Origin: CAMQRS01 sp964370645
Lineage (GTDB): Bacteria; Bacillota_I; Bacilli_A; Erysipelotrichales; Erysipelotrichaceae
NCBI GenBank assembly: GCA_964370645.1
Contig: CAYJJS010000030.1
Location: 1 to 23,545 of the forward strand
Direction: 5' to 3'
DNA: 23,545 nt
Within the stretch, counting starts at the first letter, position 1. Every line of letters begins with the position of its first letter. Below, piece after piece: positions 15,793-23,509 of the stretch. A program made the translations under genes and the position numbers. Below the pieces are notes generated by a model, which was not told the DNA's origin, made no database searches, and was given only the letters and a program-made list of their open reading frames with translations.

Positions 15793-16011
15793 TTAAACTA
15801 TCATCATTTTTAATTCCGTATTCTTATCAACTTCTTTCTTATCTTTGGAAGTATCACTTTGTTTTTTTGTTTCTTCTTTTTGCGGTGTATCTGCTCTACT
15901 AACATTATCACTTTTTGGTATGGATAGCAAAATAACACCATTAATTAAAATAACCGATACTATAATTAAAATTACTTCGTACTGTTTTATATACTGATAT
16001 GCTCGTTTCAT
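15793..16011 (-). CDS. Truncated membrane-anchored protein
   Basis: A 72-residue ORF with a basic start MKRAYQYIKQY, one hydrophobic segment (about residues 12-31) and a strongly hydrophilic K/E/D/T/S tail. It looks like a signal-anchored protein whose outer domain is missing. No clear Shine-Dalgarno is present before the ATG. A TATAAT lies about 20 bases upstream, but without a matching -35. The tail composition continues downstream in another frame with stops, so the gene is probably a broken remnant. No family is recognised. Confidence 0.4.
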   Translation of the reverse strand: MKRAYQYIKQYEVILIIVSVILINGVILLSIPKSDNVSRADTPQKEETKKQSDTSKDKKEVDKNTELKMMIV

Positions 16012-16297
16012 AATATCTGCACTTAATTCAATTATATACTACTTTTACATTTTGCCGAAATTCTATTTAATTTCAAATTAGCAAACTGTATATGAATTGA
16101 TTACTACAAATAGTATCTTTAATAGAGTGTGATTTTACGACCCACAAAAGATTTCAAGATATTATACCTCTTTTGACGCCACTTTTTATAAATAGGCAAT
16201 TTGTGATGAATAAGGATAAATCTTTGTAGTATCAAAAGCATTATAAATAGACACTTACTACACTCTAAGCAGTCAGACAAAACTCATGTCATAATAA
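16012..16297. other. AT-rich spacer with a possible mobile-element remnant
   Basis: No supportable gene. The piece 16124-16266 is bounded by imperfect terminal inverted repeats (AGAGTGTGAT on the left; AGAGTGTAGT read inward from the right, 8 of 10 bases equal). It contains a second nested, imperfect inverted pair (ACAAAAGATTT / AAATCTTTGT). No target-site duplication is evident. Short minus-strand open stretches occur within it but do not form a recognisable transposase. A decayed insertion sequence or miniature element is possible. Confidence 0.25.
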
Positions 16298-16320
16298 CAA
16301 CTCAAAAGTGCTAAAACGAA
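16298..16320. repeat. Copy of the hrcA CIRCE-region sequence (half-site)
   Basis: Nineteen identical bases, CAACTCAAAAGTGCTAAAA, occur here (16298-16316) and at 15087-15105, followed in both by CGAA after a one-base indel. The copy includes the AGTGCTAA half of CIRCE but no opposite half-site, so it is probably not a working operator. Confidence 0.85.
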
Positions 16321-16333
16321 ACTTTAATTTATT

Positions 16334-16362
16334 TTCACACATTGTGTTAGATATGATACTAT
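16334..16362 (+). promoter_or_regulatory. Possible promoter of pgeF
   Basis: TTCACA (16334-16339), a 17-bp spacer and TACTAT (16357-16362) lie upstream of the pgeF ribosome binding site. The -35 matches consensus in 5 of 6 bases, the -10 in 4 of 6. Confidence 0.4.
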
Positions 16363-16385
16363 AGTAATAGATTGGAAGTGATATT

Positions 16386-16985
16386 ATGCCATATATAGAT
16401 TGGGATAGCGTAGAAGAAATATACGCAGGAACCCACTTAAAAGACAAAACTAAAAAAGAAGATTTTAACCTAGCCTTACACTCCTGTGAGGATCCACAAG
16501 CAGTACTTGAAAATCGTGAAGCATTTATGCAAGAATTAAACCACTCTTTAAGTTGCTGTGTATTCGCAAACCAAACACANNNNNNNNNNNNNNNNNNNNN
16601 NNNNNNNNNNNNNNNNNNNNNNNNNNNNNNNNNNNNNNNNNNNNNNNNNNNNNNNNNNNNNNNNNNNNNNNNNNNNNNNATGAAAGATATTTATGCATAT
16701 CTTGGACCTTCTATAGAACTGTTTTCCTATGAAGTAGATGAGGTTGTCATCGATGAATTTAAAGCTGCAGTCATTGATTATACAAACTGTATGATTGATA
16801 AGGGAGATGGAAAATATTTATTTGATAATAAAATGTTGAATTATCAAACATTGATTAATGCAGGAGTCCCAGATATGAACATCTTTGTATCGCCATATGA
16901 TACATTCACACAAGAAGATGATTTTTTCTCTTATCGAAGAAGTCAGGAAAAAGGTAGAAATTTAACATTTATCTTACGTAAATAA
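16386..16985 (+). CDS. pgeF: Laccase-domain protein PgeF (YfiH), with assembly gap
   Basis: This belongs to the multicopper polyphenol oxidoreductase/YfiH family. Members have been shown to act on purine nucleosides (adenosine deaminase/phosphorylase activity) and, in E. coli, to proofread peptidoglycan precursors. Family features are the N-terminal NLALHSCEDPQAVLENR and CCVFANQT stretch and the C-terminal AYLGPSIELFSYEVDEVVIDEF, NYQTLINAGV and DDFFSYRRSQEKGRNLTFILRK. A run of 100 N separates the two parts. The catalytic His of the ANQTH motif and the DC/H metal residues of the middle would lie in the missing piece. Family length (~250 residues) implies roughly 90 residues are missing, not 33. 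The single-gene call is favoured over two genes. The start ATG has a weak GGAAGTGA site. Confidence 0.85.
   Translation: MPYIDWDSVEEIYAGTHLKDKTKKEDFNLALHSCEDPQAVLENREAFMQELNHSLSCCVFANQTXXXXXXXXXXXXXXXXXXXXXXXXXXXXXXXXXXMKDIYAYLGPSIELFSYEVDEVVIDEFKAAVIDYTNCMIDKGDGKYLFDNKMLNYQTLINAGVPDMNIFVSPYDTFTQEDDFFSYRRSQEKGRNLTFILRK
16580..16679. other. Assembly gap (100 N)
   Basis: Exactly 100 undetermined bases, the conventional placeholder for a gap of unknown size, inside pgeF. Confidence 0.98.
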
Positions 16986-16995
16986 GCATTCTTAA

Positions 16996-17077
16996 ATATT
17001 AAAAAAACAATCATAATCCATATTGAGATGAGCGAGGAATTGTCGTTCTACATGTGAAATGATTGTTTTTTTAATAT
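16996..17077. terminator. Long-stem bidirectional terminator between pgeF and the GtrA gene
   Basis: A 19-bp perfect stem (16996-17014 with 17059-17077) encloses an unusually long 44-base loop. The loop itself can form a small hairpin (GAGCGA/TCGTTC with a G-U pair). A-run and T-run within the stem give U-rich 3' ends on both strands, which fits the two convergent genes. Confidence 0.65.
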
Positions 17078-17129
17078 AAAAGCTAGTTTTTAAATCACTT
17101 ACCACTAAAGTATTATACATCAGCACTAC

Positions 17130-17537
17130 TTACTTAAATACGAGATATTTACTAAATAAAAAATTACATATTATTACAACTATATTCGCAAACACTTTGG
17201 ATTCAACTTCATAAAATGAACACCTTTCAACCAAAACATACATAACAAGCATATCTATTATTAAAGAGAGTACGCGCAAGAGCAAGAATACAATAAGCTC
17301 CTTTTTTGTATTTGTTAAGGTGCTAGATTTAAATACAATATATTTATTTGCATAGAATGCAAAAATCAAACTACAAATAAATGCAATTACATTTGCATAC
17401 AAATAGCTATTACTTGTAGTAATTACTGCAGATAGCATGTAATTAAAAACGTAAAAGATAAAAACATTTATGAAAGTTGTAAACCCTCCAACGACTATAT
17501 AACGAAACACTTGAGATTGTTTAAATCTATAAATCAT
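17130..17537 (-). CDS. GtrA/GtcA-family membrane protein
   Basis: A 135-residue protein with four predicted membrane helices (about 10-33, 38-63, 78-100 and 108-133) and the GtrA pattern FRYIVVGGFTTFINV at the start and NFLFSKYLVFK at the end. GtrA-type proteins are thought to flip undecaprenyl-phosphate-linked sugars across the membrane. The neighbouring glycosyltransferase gene overlaps it by 11 bases, which implies coupled translation. By analogy with GtcA of Bacillus and Listeria, it should move the lipid-linked sugar made by that transferase to the outside. It is last in the operon; the long-stem terminator lies about 50 bases downstream. Confidence 0.92.
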   Translation of the reverse strand: MIYRFKQSQVFRYIVVGGFTTFINVFIFYVFNYMLSAVITTSNSYLYANVIAFICSLIFAFYANKYIVFKSSTLTNTKKELIVFLLLRVLSLIIDMLVMYVLVERCSFYEVESKVFANIVVIICNFLFSKYLVFK

Positions 17538-18468
17538 TTTCAGTCTCTTTCGTTATATATATCGGTCTTTTTTTAGACTCTAAAAATAACTTGGATAAAT
17601 ACTGCCCCAATATTCCTATAGTTAATAATTGAATACCTCCAATAAATAATATAATACAAATTGTAGAAGGCCATCCACTAACTGGATCTGCGTAGATTAA
17701 AGATCGAATCACAATAAATCCAATCAAGATAAATGACACAAAACAAAAGATGATTCCTACATATGATGCAAGAGCTAAGGGTAACGTTGAAAAGTTGGTA
17801 ATACTTTCTAAAGAATATTGAAACAATTTCCAAAAGTTCCACTTACTTGTTCCTGCAACCCTCTCTTGATTTTCATAAGTAATCCATTTCGTATTAAAAC
17901 CAACCCAAGAAAACAATCCTTTCGAATATCTATTATATTCTTTTAACTTTAAAATCGAATCTACCATTTGTCTAGTCATTAAACGGAAGTCTCTTGCACC
18001 GGATACGACTTTTGTATTCGAAATTTTATTAATTAAACAATAGTAAGCTTTGGTGCATATTTTTCTGAAAAAACTATATCCATTTCGACTAACACTACGA
18101 GTTGCAACACAATCGTAACCTTCCTCTATAATAAGTTGATACATTTGTTTCAACAAATACGGAGGATCTTGTAAATCTGCATCCATTAATGTAATATAGT
18201 CACCCTTACAATTTTCTAAACCAGCATACATGGCAGCTTCTTTTCCAAAATTACGTGAAAACGAAATATAACGAACTCTTTTATCACACTTAGCATAGGT
18301 CTTTAAAACCTCTAGTACATTGTCGCTGGATCCATCATTCACAAACAAAAATTCAAACTCTAGTTCATCTTTCATAGCCTCACTTAATTTCGTTATCTCT
18401 TCATAAAAGTAAGGTATACTTTCTTCTTCATTATAGCAACTAACCACTACTGACAATATTTTTTTCAT
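17527..18468 (-). CDS. Polyprenyl-phosphate glycosyltransferase (CsbB/GtrB-like, GT2)
   Basis: A 313-residue GT-A fold transferase that should move a sugar from a nucleotide donor to undecaprenyl phosphate on the inner face of the membrane. The start SVVVSCYNEEESIP, VNDGSSD, the DAD motif in LMDADLQDPP (96-98), and GARDFRLM with GTSKWNFWKL match the DPM1/GtrB/CsbB group. Two C-terminal membrane helices (about 230-258 and 265-292) are as in CsbB. The sugar cannot be read from the sequence. Its start overlaps the upstream YfhO-like gene by ATGA, and its end overlaps the gtrA-like gene, so all three products are probably made in step. Confidence 0.93.
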   Translation of the reverse strand: MKKILSVVVSCYNEEESIPYFYEEITKLSEAMKDELEFEFLFVNDGSSDNVLEVLKTYAKCDKRVRYISFSRNFGKEAAMYAGLENCKGDYITLMDADLQDPPYLLKQMYQLIIEEGYDCVATRSVSRNGYSFFRKICTKAYYCLINKISNTKVVSGARDFRLMTRQMVDSILKLKEYNRYSKGLFSWVGFNTKWITYENQERVAGTSKWNFWKLFQYSLESITNFSTLPLALASYVGIIFCFVSFILIGFIVIRSLIYADPVSGWPSTICIILFIGGIQLLTIGILGQYLSKLFLESKKRPIYITKETENDL

Positions 18469-20798
18469 AGATACCTCCTTTGAAATTTACATAAACTTAT
18501 CGTTAACAAAATAAATAATGCTGTTATACGCAAACCAATAATTTTTAAATCATTGAAATACTCTACTTCGATATTATGAGTCCCTTCTTTTATATCAAAA
18601 CCTATAAAAGACTCATTCACTAATTTATAATCTACTTCTTTACCATCTACTTTTATTTTAAAATTTGAATCAAAAGGGATATTCAAAACAAAAATCGAGT
18701 CACTTTTAACTTCTATTTCGCCATATATATAATCCCCCTTCGTTTTATCCATATCCACTATAAAAGAGTCAAAATCATTTTTTAGATCTTCATTATCTAC
18801 CTCATACACAAAACAATTATTCACCTTATATTCACCCTCTTTGAACGTTACCTCCAATACATCACTACCATTCACTACATATGTGAAGCGTTCATTATGG
18901 TTATAGTACTTCCAGTTTGAATCTGTTAATTTATTTCTAACACCATTAATGTCTATCCACAGATCTTCATTCGTCGCTCGCAAATCGAAAGCCACAATAT
19001 ATAATTGCTTATTTGGCACTGACAATTGTAATATGTTATTTTTTTGAGCTTCTATTTGATACTGACCCCCCTCTTTTTGTATAGTTAGATTTTCAGATGA
19101 CACAAAATCATAATCAACTTCATTCAATTGCTTTATTTTAACATTTGTTTGCTTATCACTAATTATAGTTCCAAGTAAATAAATCATTTTTTCTTGTTTT
19201 TCTAATTGTTCATAATCACGATGATGAATATAGTTACTTGTCGCATACCCCAATGGAAATGCATACAAATTTTCATAAATATGATATCCCTCAACCGTTG
19301 CTATATACTCATAAAATTCACTTAATTTTTCCTGTGTGACAATGTACTTCTCTGACAAATATATTTGCGATATCAAATTGTGATTTGTTGGTATCATAAA
19401 AACATTTCTTGTGGAAATGTCATTTTCCAAAACATCGTGATATAGGTTTCGATACAATATATTTTGTGTAGAAGAATACAAAGTAGAGCGATACATTCCA
19501 CTACTAACATTTATATTTTCATGGTTGTTGAACGCTAAATTTACCCTATAATAACCTGGATCAATCGTATTTAAATAGTCTGAAATAGCATTCACCACAT
19601 TTCGATTCACTTCATATGAACCCTTCTTTACATATGTATCAAGCGTATTAATATAATAACAATTAAATAATGCACTGCTACAAATACAAATAATGATACC
19701 TATGCGAATATATCTTAATGAACACAAAGTTGCAATGAAGTTTGTACTTGCTAATAAGACAAAAGGAATGAAAGGAATTAAAGATTTAAAATCAAGGTAT
19801 AGAAAACCATTCAATGAAAAACTAAAAACCGGAATCATGGATAGCAATAACAGAAACAACGACCAAATTTTTTCGATTTTATTTTGGAAAAAGACATTCC
19901 AGAGCAAAGCAACAAATGTAATTACAGGCAAACCCATACTATACGCAGATAAAATAGTTCCCTCATTGATTAATCCATTATCAATAATAAATAAATCTTT
20001 CATCACTATATTGCTCTCTGCATGCATTCTTCCTGAGAGTAAAACTTCAAGTGTAGGCAACCACAATAAGCTCGATATTCCAACACTCAATAAGAAAGGA
20101 ATACTAAATTTAATTGCAAATAAAACAATGCTCTTTATGATTTTTTGATTCGTTTGTAACACACAATATCTATACAGACCATATGTAAATAATGCAACAA
20201 ATGACCCCACTGCAAAATAAAAGCTACAATATACAATCATACTTAAACACACAACTAACAAGGTATACTTTTTATGCATTATGTATTTCTCCACCCCATA
20301 AAGTCCTCCAATAAGAAAAGGCATATAGTTTACAAACATTAGATGTCTATGCGTATGAAACAAAAGTGGAGCAGCACACATAAACAGTAATGCAACAATA
20401 AATGCAACTAATGGAGTATACTTTTGCTTTCTCAAAAAAACATAAAATAATATGCAGCTTGTGATCAAAGCTAAAACACTTACCACAATTAAATAATCCA
20501 CCATTTCAACGAATGGAAATGCATAAGACATTAACACATAAGGATTGTATAATCCATAATAGGATATATTATAAATGTTTTGTCCTGCCCCTAGGTGGGG
20601 CATAAAATCCGGAAAAAAATCTTTAGTTTCATAAAATAAATCTCTTAAATACGATGGAAAACTAGCATGTTGGTTTATATAATCGATACTTGATGCAAAT
20701 AGACTTTCACTTGAGCAAAGTAATGCTATTAAAAAACTGAAAGAAGCTACCAATAATACTATTGCGATACGATCTCGACTTTTGCTATTCACCTTCAT
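18465..20798 (-). CDS. YfhO-family membrane glycosyltransferase (GT-C)
   Basis: A large (777 residues) multi-spanning protein. About eleven hydrophobic segments fill the first ~400 residues, followed by a ~330-residue extracytoplasmic region and one final helix near the C-terminus (IIGLRITALFILLTISLC). The first outer loop, with DFMPHLGAGQNIYNISYYGLYNPY, and the overall layout match YfhO-type GT-C proteins. In Bacillus, YfhO transfers the sugar flipped by GtcA onto lipoteichoic acid. The ATG at 20796-20798, with AAGG close upstream, was chosen over an ATG 13 codons earlier that lies deeper inside the kinase gene. It overlaps the kinase 3' end by 14 bases. The acceptor polymer here is unknown. 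Confidence 0.83.
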   Translation of the reverse strand: MKVNSKSRDRIAIVLLVASFSFLIALLCSSESLFASSIDYINQHASFPSYLRDLFYETKDFFPDFMPHLGAGQNIYNISYYGLYNPYVLMSYAFPFVEMVDYLIVVSVLALITSCILFYVFLRKQKYTPLVAFIVALLFMCAAPLLFHTHRHLMFVNYMPFLIGGLYGVEKYIMHKKYTLLVVCLSMIVYCSFYFAVGSFVALFTYGLYRYCVLQTNQKIIKSIVLFAIKFSIPFLLSVGISSLLWLPTLEVLLSGRMHAESNIVMKDLFIIDNGLINEGTILSAYSMGLPVITFVALLWNVFFQNKIEKIWSLFLLLLSMIPVFSFSLNGFLYLDFKSLIPFIPFVLLASTNFIATLCSLRYIRIGIIICICSSALFNCYYINTLDTYVKKGSYEVNRNVVNAISDYLNTIDPGYYRVNLAFNNHENINVSSGMYRSTLYSSTQNILYRNLYHDVLENDISTRNVFMIPTNHNLISQIYLSEKYIVTQEKLSEFYEYIATVEGYHIYENLYAFPLGYATSNYIHHRDYEQLEKQEKMIYLLGTIISDKQTNVKIKQLNEVDYDFVSSENLTIQKEGGQYQIEAQKNNILQLSVPNKQLYIVAFDLRATNEDLWIDINGVRNKLTDSNWKYYNHNERFTYVVNGSDVLEVTFKEGEYKVNNCFVYEVDNEDLKNDFDSFIVDMDKTKGDYIYGEIEVKSDSIFVLNIPFDSNFKIKVDGKEVDYKLVNESFIGFDIKEGTHNIEVEYFNDLKIIGLRITALFILLTISLCKFQRRYL

Positions 20799-22668
20799 AA
20801 GCCTTAAAGACAAGCGTACTTTTAAACAAGTCTCCATCTATGTATATATCAAATTCTCCTCTTTGCAAGATTACTAGATGTTCTATAATAGAAAGACCTA
20901 AACCACTTCCACTACCTGTTCTTGCATTATCACCTCTAACAAATCGTTGCATCAATTCTTCTTTGCTAACATTTAGTTTTTGGTTTGAGATATTTTTTAT
21001 CTCAATCATAACTTGATTATCTGCAGTGCTAACATCTATATAAATCCTTGTATTTTGCATTGTATATTTTGTTAAGTTACTGTATAAATTGTCAAATACT
21101 CTGTAAATATATACAATATCAGCCTGAATATATAAATTATTTGAACTGTGAAATACAACATCCAAATTTGCTTCATGAAACGAATCACTATATTCCCCAT
21201 TTAATTGATGAATTAATTCACAAACACTTACCTTGCAAAATTCCATTTTCAAATCTTTAGAACTCGCCTTTGATAATTCTAATAAGTCATCTGTCAAATG
21301 TTTTAATCGTAATGCTTTATCATTTAAAATTCTTATGTATTCAGTGATTTGAGCACTATCATTTTTCTCTTGTTTCAATAAATCAATATAATTAATAATT
21401 GATGTTAGTGGTGTTTTTATATCGTGTGAAACATTAGTAATCAAATCCGCCTTCATTTTTTCACTCATTAATTTGGCATTTAAAGCTTCTTCTAATCCGT
21501 GTGAAATATTATCTAATTTTAATGCAATTTCATAATACGATTTTGAAAAGTTTTTTTCCTCAATCGTATACACTTTATTTTCATAAATAGATTCAATAAT
21601 CTTTTTAATTTCTCTCATCATAAGATGCCTTCTACAAAAGAATGCACCCACAACTAAACAGTACATAATATAAAATATGAATATGTAAATTGAATAACCA
21701 AATGCAAACATTACTATATGTAATACAATAAAAATAAAAATTATGATAGCATATAAATATTTTTCTGAAAGCAAATGGCATAATCCTTTGAGTTTACAAA
21801 AAATCTTATATAATAGTGTAGAATTGATAAAGGTATCACTTTTTATCCTTCTCAATATTGTTGTAAACACAAGAAATATCGAGAAATAAACAATCATATA
21901 TATGCATATGAAATGTAAATATTGCAATATAAAAATACTAACTAAATAATACGTAAATAATGCTAGTGCTAAAATAATAAATAAATATATTTCCAGTGAT
22001 ATTTTATCAACGGATTTCAAAGTATCGCCCACTGATCTTATAAGTAAGCAAAACAAAACACCTGCGATAATTAAACTTATGACTATATTTATAAGTGCAA
22101 AATCAAACAAAAATAAAACGCCATCGTACCACAAACTATTCCAATAGTATTTTGATGTATAATTGATTTCATCTAATGAAAAATAGATATCAACATTTTC
22201 CATATCAAAATTATAAAAATAATCATACATCCCTATCGTAGATTGTGTATTATCGCCAAACTTTCTATAGTAATACTTACCATCCCAAAGACTCTCATCA
22301 AGTGCTTTTAAGTGCGTATCTACACGGTTTGAATAAATTATGTTCGTACCATGATCTATATAAACAAAATCAAAACCTTCAAACGCCAATGGAAAATTCA
22401 CAACTACATCATATTTCACATCATTGATTAGCGCAGATTCTGATGGCGTGAAATAATTGCTTCCTTGATCAAAGGTATAGCCAATTGAATCTAATAACTC
22501 ACTCCCTACTTCATCATAAAAGAATTGAGAAGTATAATAGGAAGGTGTATCAAAATGCACGCTACTATGATCCTCTACACGCTGTACAACTATAATATTA
22601 ATCATTAGAAAAAATATAACAATTGGCAATATAAAATACGTAATACTTTTTGTTACTACCCTCTTCAT
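20785..22668 (-). CDS. Membrane sensor histidine kinase
   Basis: A 627-residue kinase. It has one N-terminal helix (about 9-28), an extracellular domain (about 29-180) and a block of five or six further helices (about 184-346). The HisKA domain follows with SHDIKTPLTS, phosphoacceptor His415, and then a HATPase with N-box DNLYSN (526-531) and G2 box GSGSGLGLS (585-593). The usual DxGxG (G1) box is replaced by IKNISNQK around 557-564. A similar wording occurs, to my memory, in a VanS-like Firmicute group. It overlaps the response regulator by ATGA, so it is its partner. The stimulus is unknown; the location ahead of envelope-glycosylation genes suggests cell-surface sensing. Confidence 0.93.
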   Translation of the reverse strand: MKRVVTKSITYFILPIVIFFLMINIIVVQRVEDHSSVHFDTPSYYTSQFFYDEVGSELLDSIGYTFDQGSNYFTPSESALINDVKYDVVVNFPLAFEGFDFVYIDHGTNIIYSNRVDTHLKALDESLWDGKYYYRKFGDNTQSTIGMYDYFYNFDMENVDIYFSLDEINYTSKYYWNSLWYDGVLFLFDFALINIVISLIIAGVLFCLLIRSVGDTLKSVDKISLEIYLFIILALALFTYYLVSIFILQYLHFICIYMIVYFSIFLVFTTILRRIKSDTFINSTLLYKIFCKLKGLCHLLSEKYLYAIIIFIFIVLHIVMFAFGYSIYIFIFYIMYCLVVGAFFCRRHLMMREIKKIIESIYENKVYTIEEKNFSKSYYEIALKLDNISHGLEEALNAKLMSEKMKADLITNVSHDIKTPLTSIINYIDLLKQEKNDSAQITEYIRILNDKALRLKHLTDDLLELSKASSKDLKMEFCKVSVCELIHQLNGEYSDSFHEANLDVVFHSSNNLYIQADIVYIYRVFDNLYSNLTKYTMQNTRIYIDVSTADNQVMIEIKNISNQKLNVSKEELMQRFVRGDNARTGSGSGLGLSIIEHLVILQRGEFDIYIDGDLFKSTLVFKAYEGE

Positions 22669-23366
22669 ACCTTATCCTCTATGTCTTCCACCTTATAACC
22701 AACTCCCCATACCACCTTCACATACTTAGGTTTTTTTGGATCAAGCTCAATTTTTTCTCTAATATGTCTAATATGCACAGCAACCACATTCGCAACATCA
22801 AAACTTTCACTTGCACAAGAACTTGCATAAATCTGTTCCATCGAAAACACTTTACCTTTATTACAAATCAAAAATAATAATATATTATATTGCGTAGGTG
22901 TTAATTTAATTTCTTTATCAAAAACTCGCACTACTTTTCGTATATCATCTACAAGCAAATCACCACTACGATACACTTTTTCACTCTCAATATCCTTATA
23001 AAAATTATTGTATCTGCGTAATTGTGAATTTACCCTTGCTACTAATTCCATCGGATTAAAAGGTTTAGTAATATAGTCATCAGCGCCTACATTCAATCCT
23101 TCAACTTTATCATAGTCCTCACTCTTCGCAGATAATAAAATAACTGGTATTTGTGATGTCTGTCTTATTTTATTTAAGACTTCAATACCATTCATTTTTG
23201 GCATCATTATATCTAATATTACTAAATCAACCTCTTGATTACTTAACTTTTCCAAGGCCATAACTCCATCATAAGCAACTACAAACTCATAGTTTTCTCT
23301 TGTCAGATAAATCCCTATTGCTTTCACAATTTCTTTATCGTCATCAACCACTAAAATTTTACTCAT
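22665..23366 (-). CDS. OmpR-family response regulator
   Basis: A 233-residue DNA-binding regulator. The receiver domain has the acidic pocket D8-D10, phosphoacceptor D52 (LVILDIMMP), S79 and K101 (YITKPF). The C-terminal winged helix includes LTPTQYNILLFLICNKGKVFSMEQIY and the recognition segment VAVHIRHIREKIE...VKVVWGVGYKVE. The start at ATG 23364-23366 was chosen because GGAGG lies 7 bases upstream; an in-frame start six codons earlier precedes that site. It is first in the five-gene operon with the kinase, the YfhO-like protein, the glycosyltransferase and the GtrA-like protein, and likely activates its own operon. Confidence 0.95.
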   Translation of the reverse strand: MSKILVVDDDKEIVKAIGIYLTRENYEFVVAYDGVMALEKLSNQEVDLVILDIMMPKMNGIEVLNKIRQTSQIPVILLSAKSEDYDKVEGLNVGADDYITKPFNPMELVARVNSQLRRYNNFYKDIESEKVYRSGDLLVDDIRKVVRVFDKEIKLTPTQYNILLFLICNKGKVFSMEQIYASSCASESFDVANVVAVHIRHIREKIELDPKKPKYVKVVWGVGYKVEDIEDKV

Positions 23367-23388
23367 ACAATTCCCTCCTATCACTAGT

Positions 23389-23397
23389 ATTATAGCA
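23389..23397 (-). promoter_or_regulatory. Extended -10 promoter of the two-component/glycosylation operon
   Basis: TGCTATAAT on the minus strand gives a TGn-extended, perfect -10 box. The -35 region at 17-bp spacing (GATTTT) is poor, which is typical of promoters helped by an activator. The leader is only about 16 bases. Confidence 0.65.
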
Positions 23398-23405
23398 AAT
23401 AAATA

Positions 23406-23442
23406 TTAATAAAAATCTTACTATTTCTTAAGAATTTATTAA
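23406..23442. promoter_or_regulatory. Nested inverted repeats, candidate regulator site
   Basis: An outer repeat TTAATAAA (23406-23413) pairs with TTTATTAA (23435-23442). An inner palindrome TTCTTAAGAA lies at 23425-23434. The block reaches into and just upstream of the weak -35 region of the response-regulator promoter, where an OmpR-type activator would be expected to bind. Confidence 0.4.
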
Positions 23443-23453
23443 CATCTAAAAGC

Positions 23454-23495
23454 AAAAAAAACTCATTTATCTTTATCGATAAGTGAGCTTTTTTT
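23454..23495. terminator. Bidirectional intrinsic terminator
   Basis: A 10-bp stem (23462-23471 with 23478-23487, one G-U pair, 6-base loop) is flanked by eight A on the left and seven T on the right (23489-23495). It insulates the two-component operon from the gene further right. Confidence 0.8.
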
Positions 23496-23509
23496 GTTTA
23501 TTCTATTCA

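Noticed and set aside
16298..16320. Functional CIRCE operator for pgeF
   Set aside because: Only one half-site (AGTGCTAA) is present; the partner TTAGCACT arm is missing.
16386..16985. Two separate short genes either side of the N run
   Set aside because: The left part matches the start and the right part the end of one laccase-domain family; the ATG right after the gap is likely an internal Met.
19693..20148. Plus-strand ORF opposite the YfhO-like gene (151 residues)
   Set aside because: Fully antisense to a well-supported membrane protein gene; composition is explained by the opposite strand.
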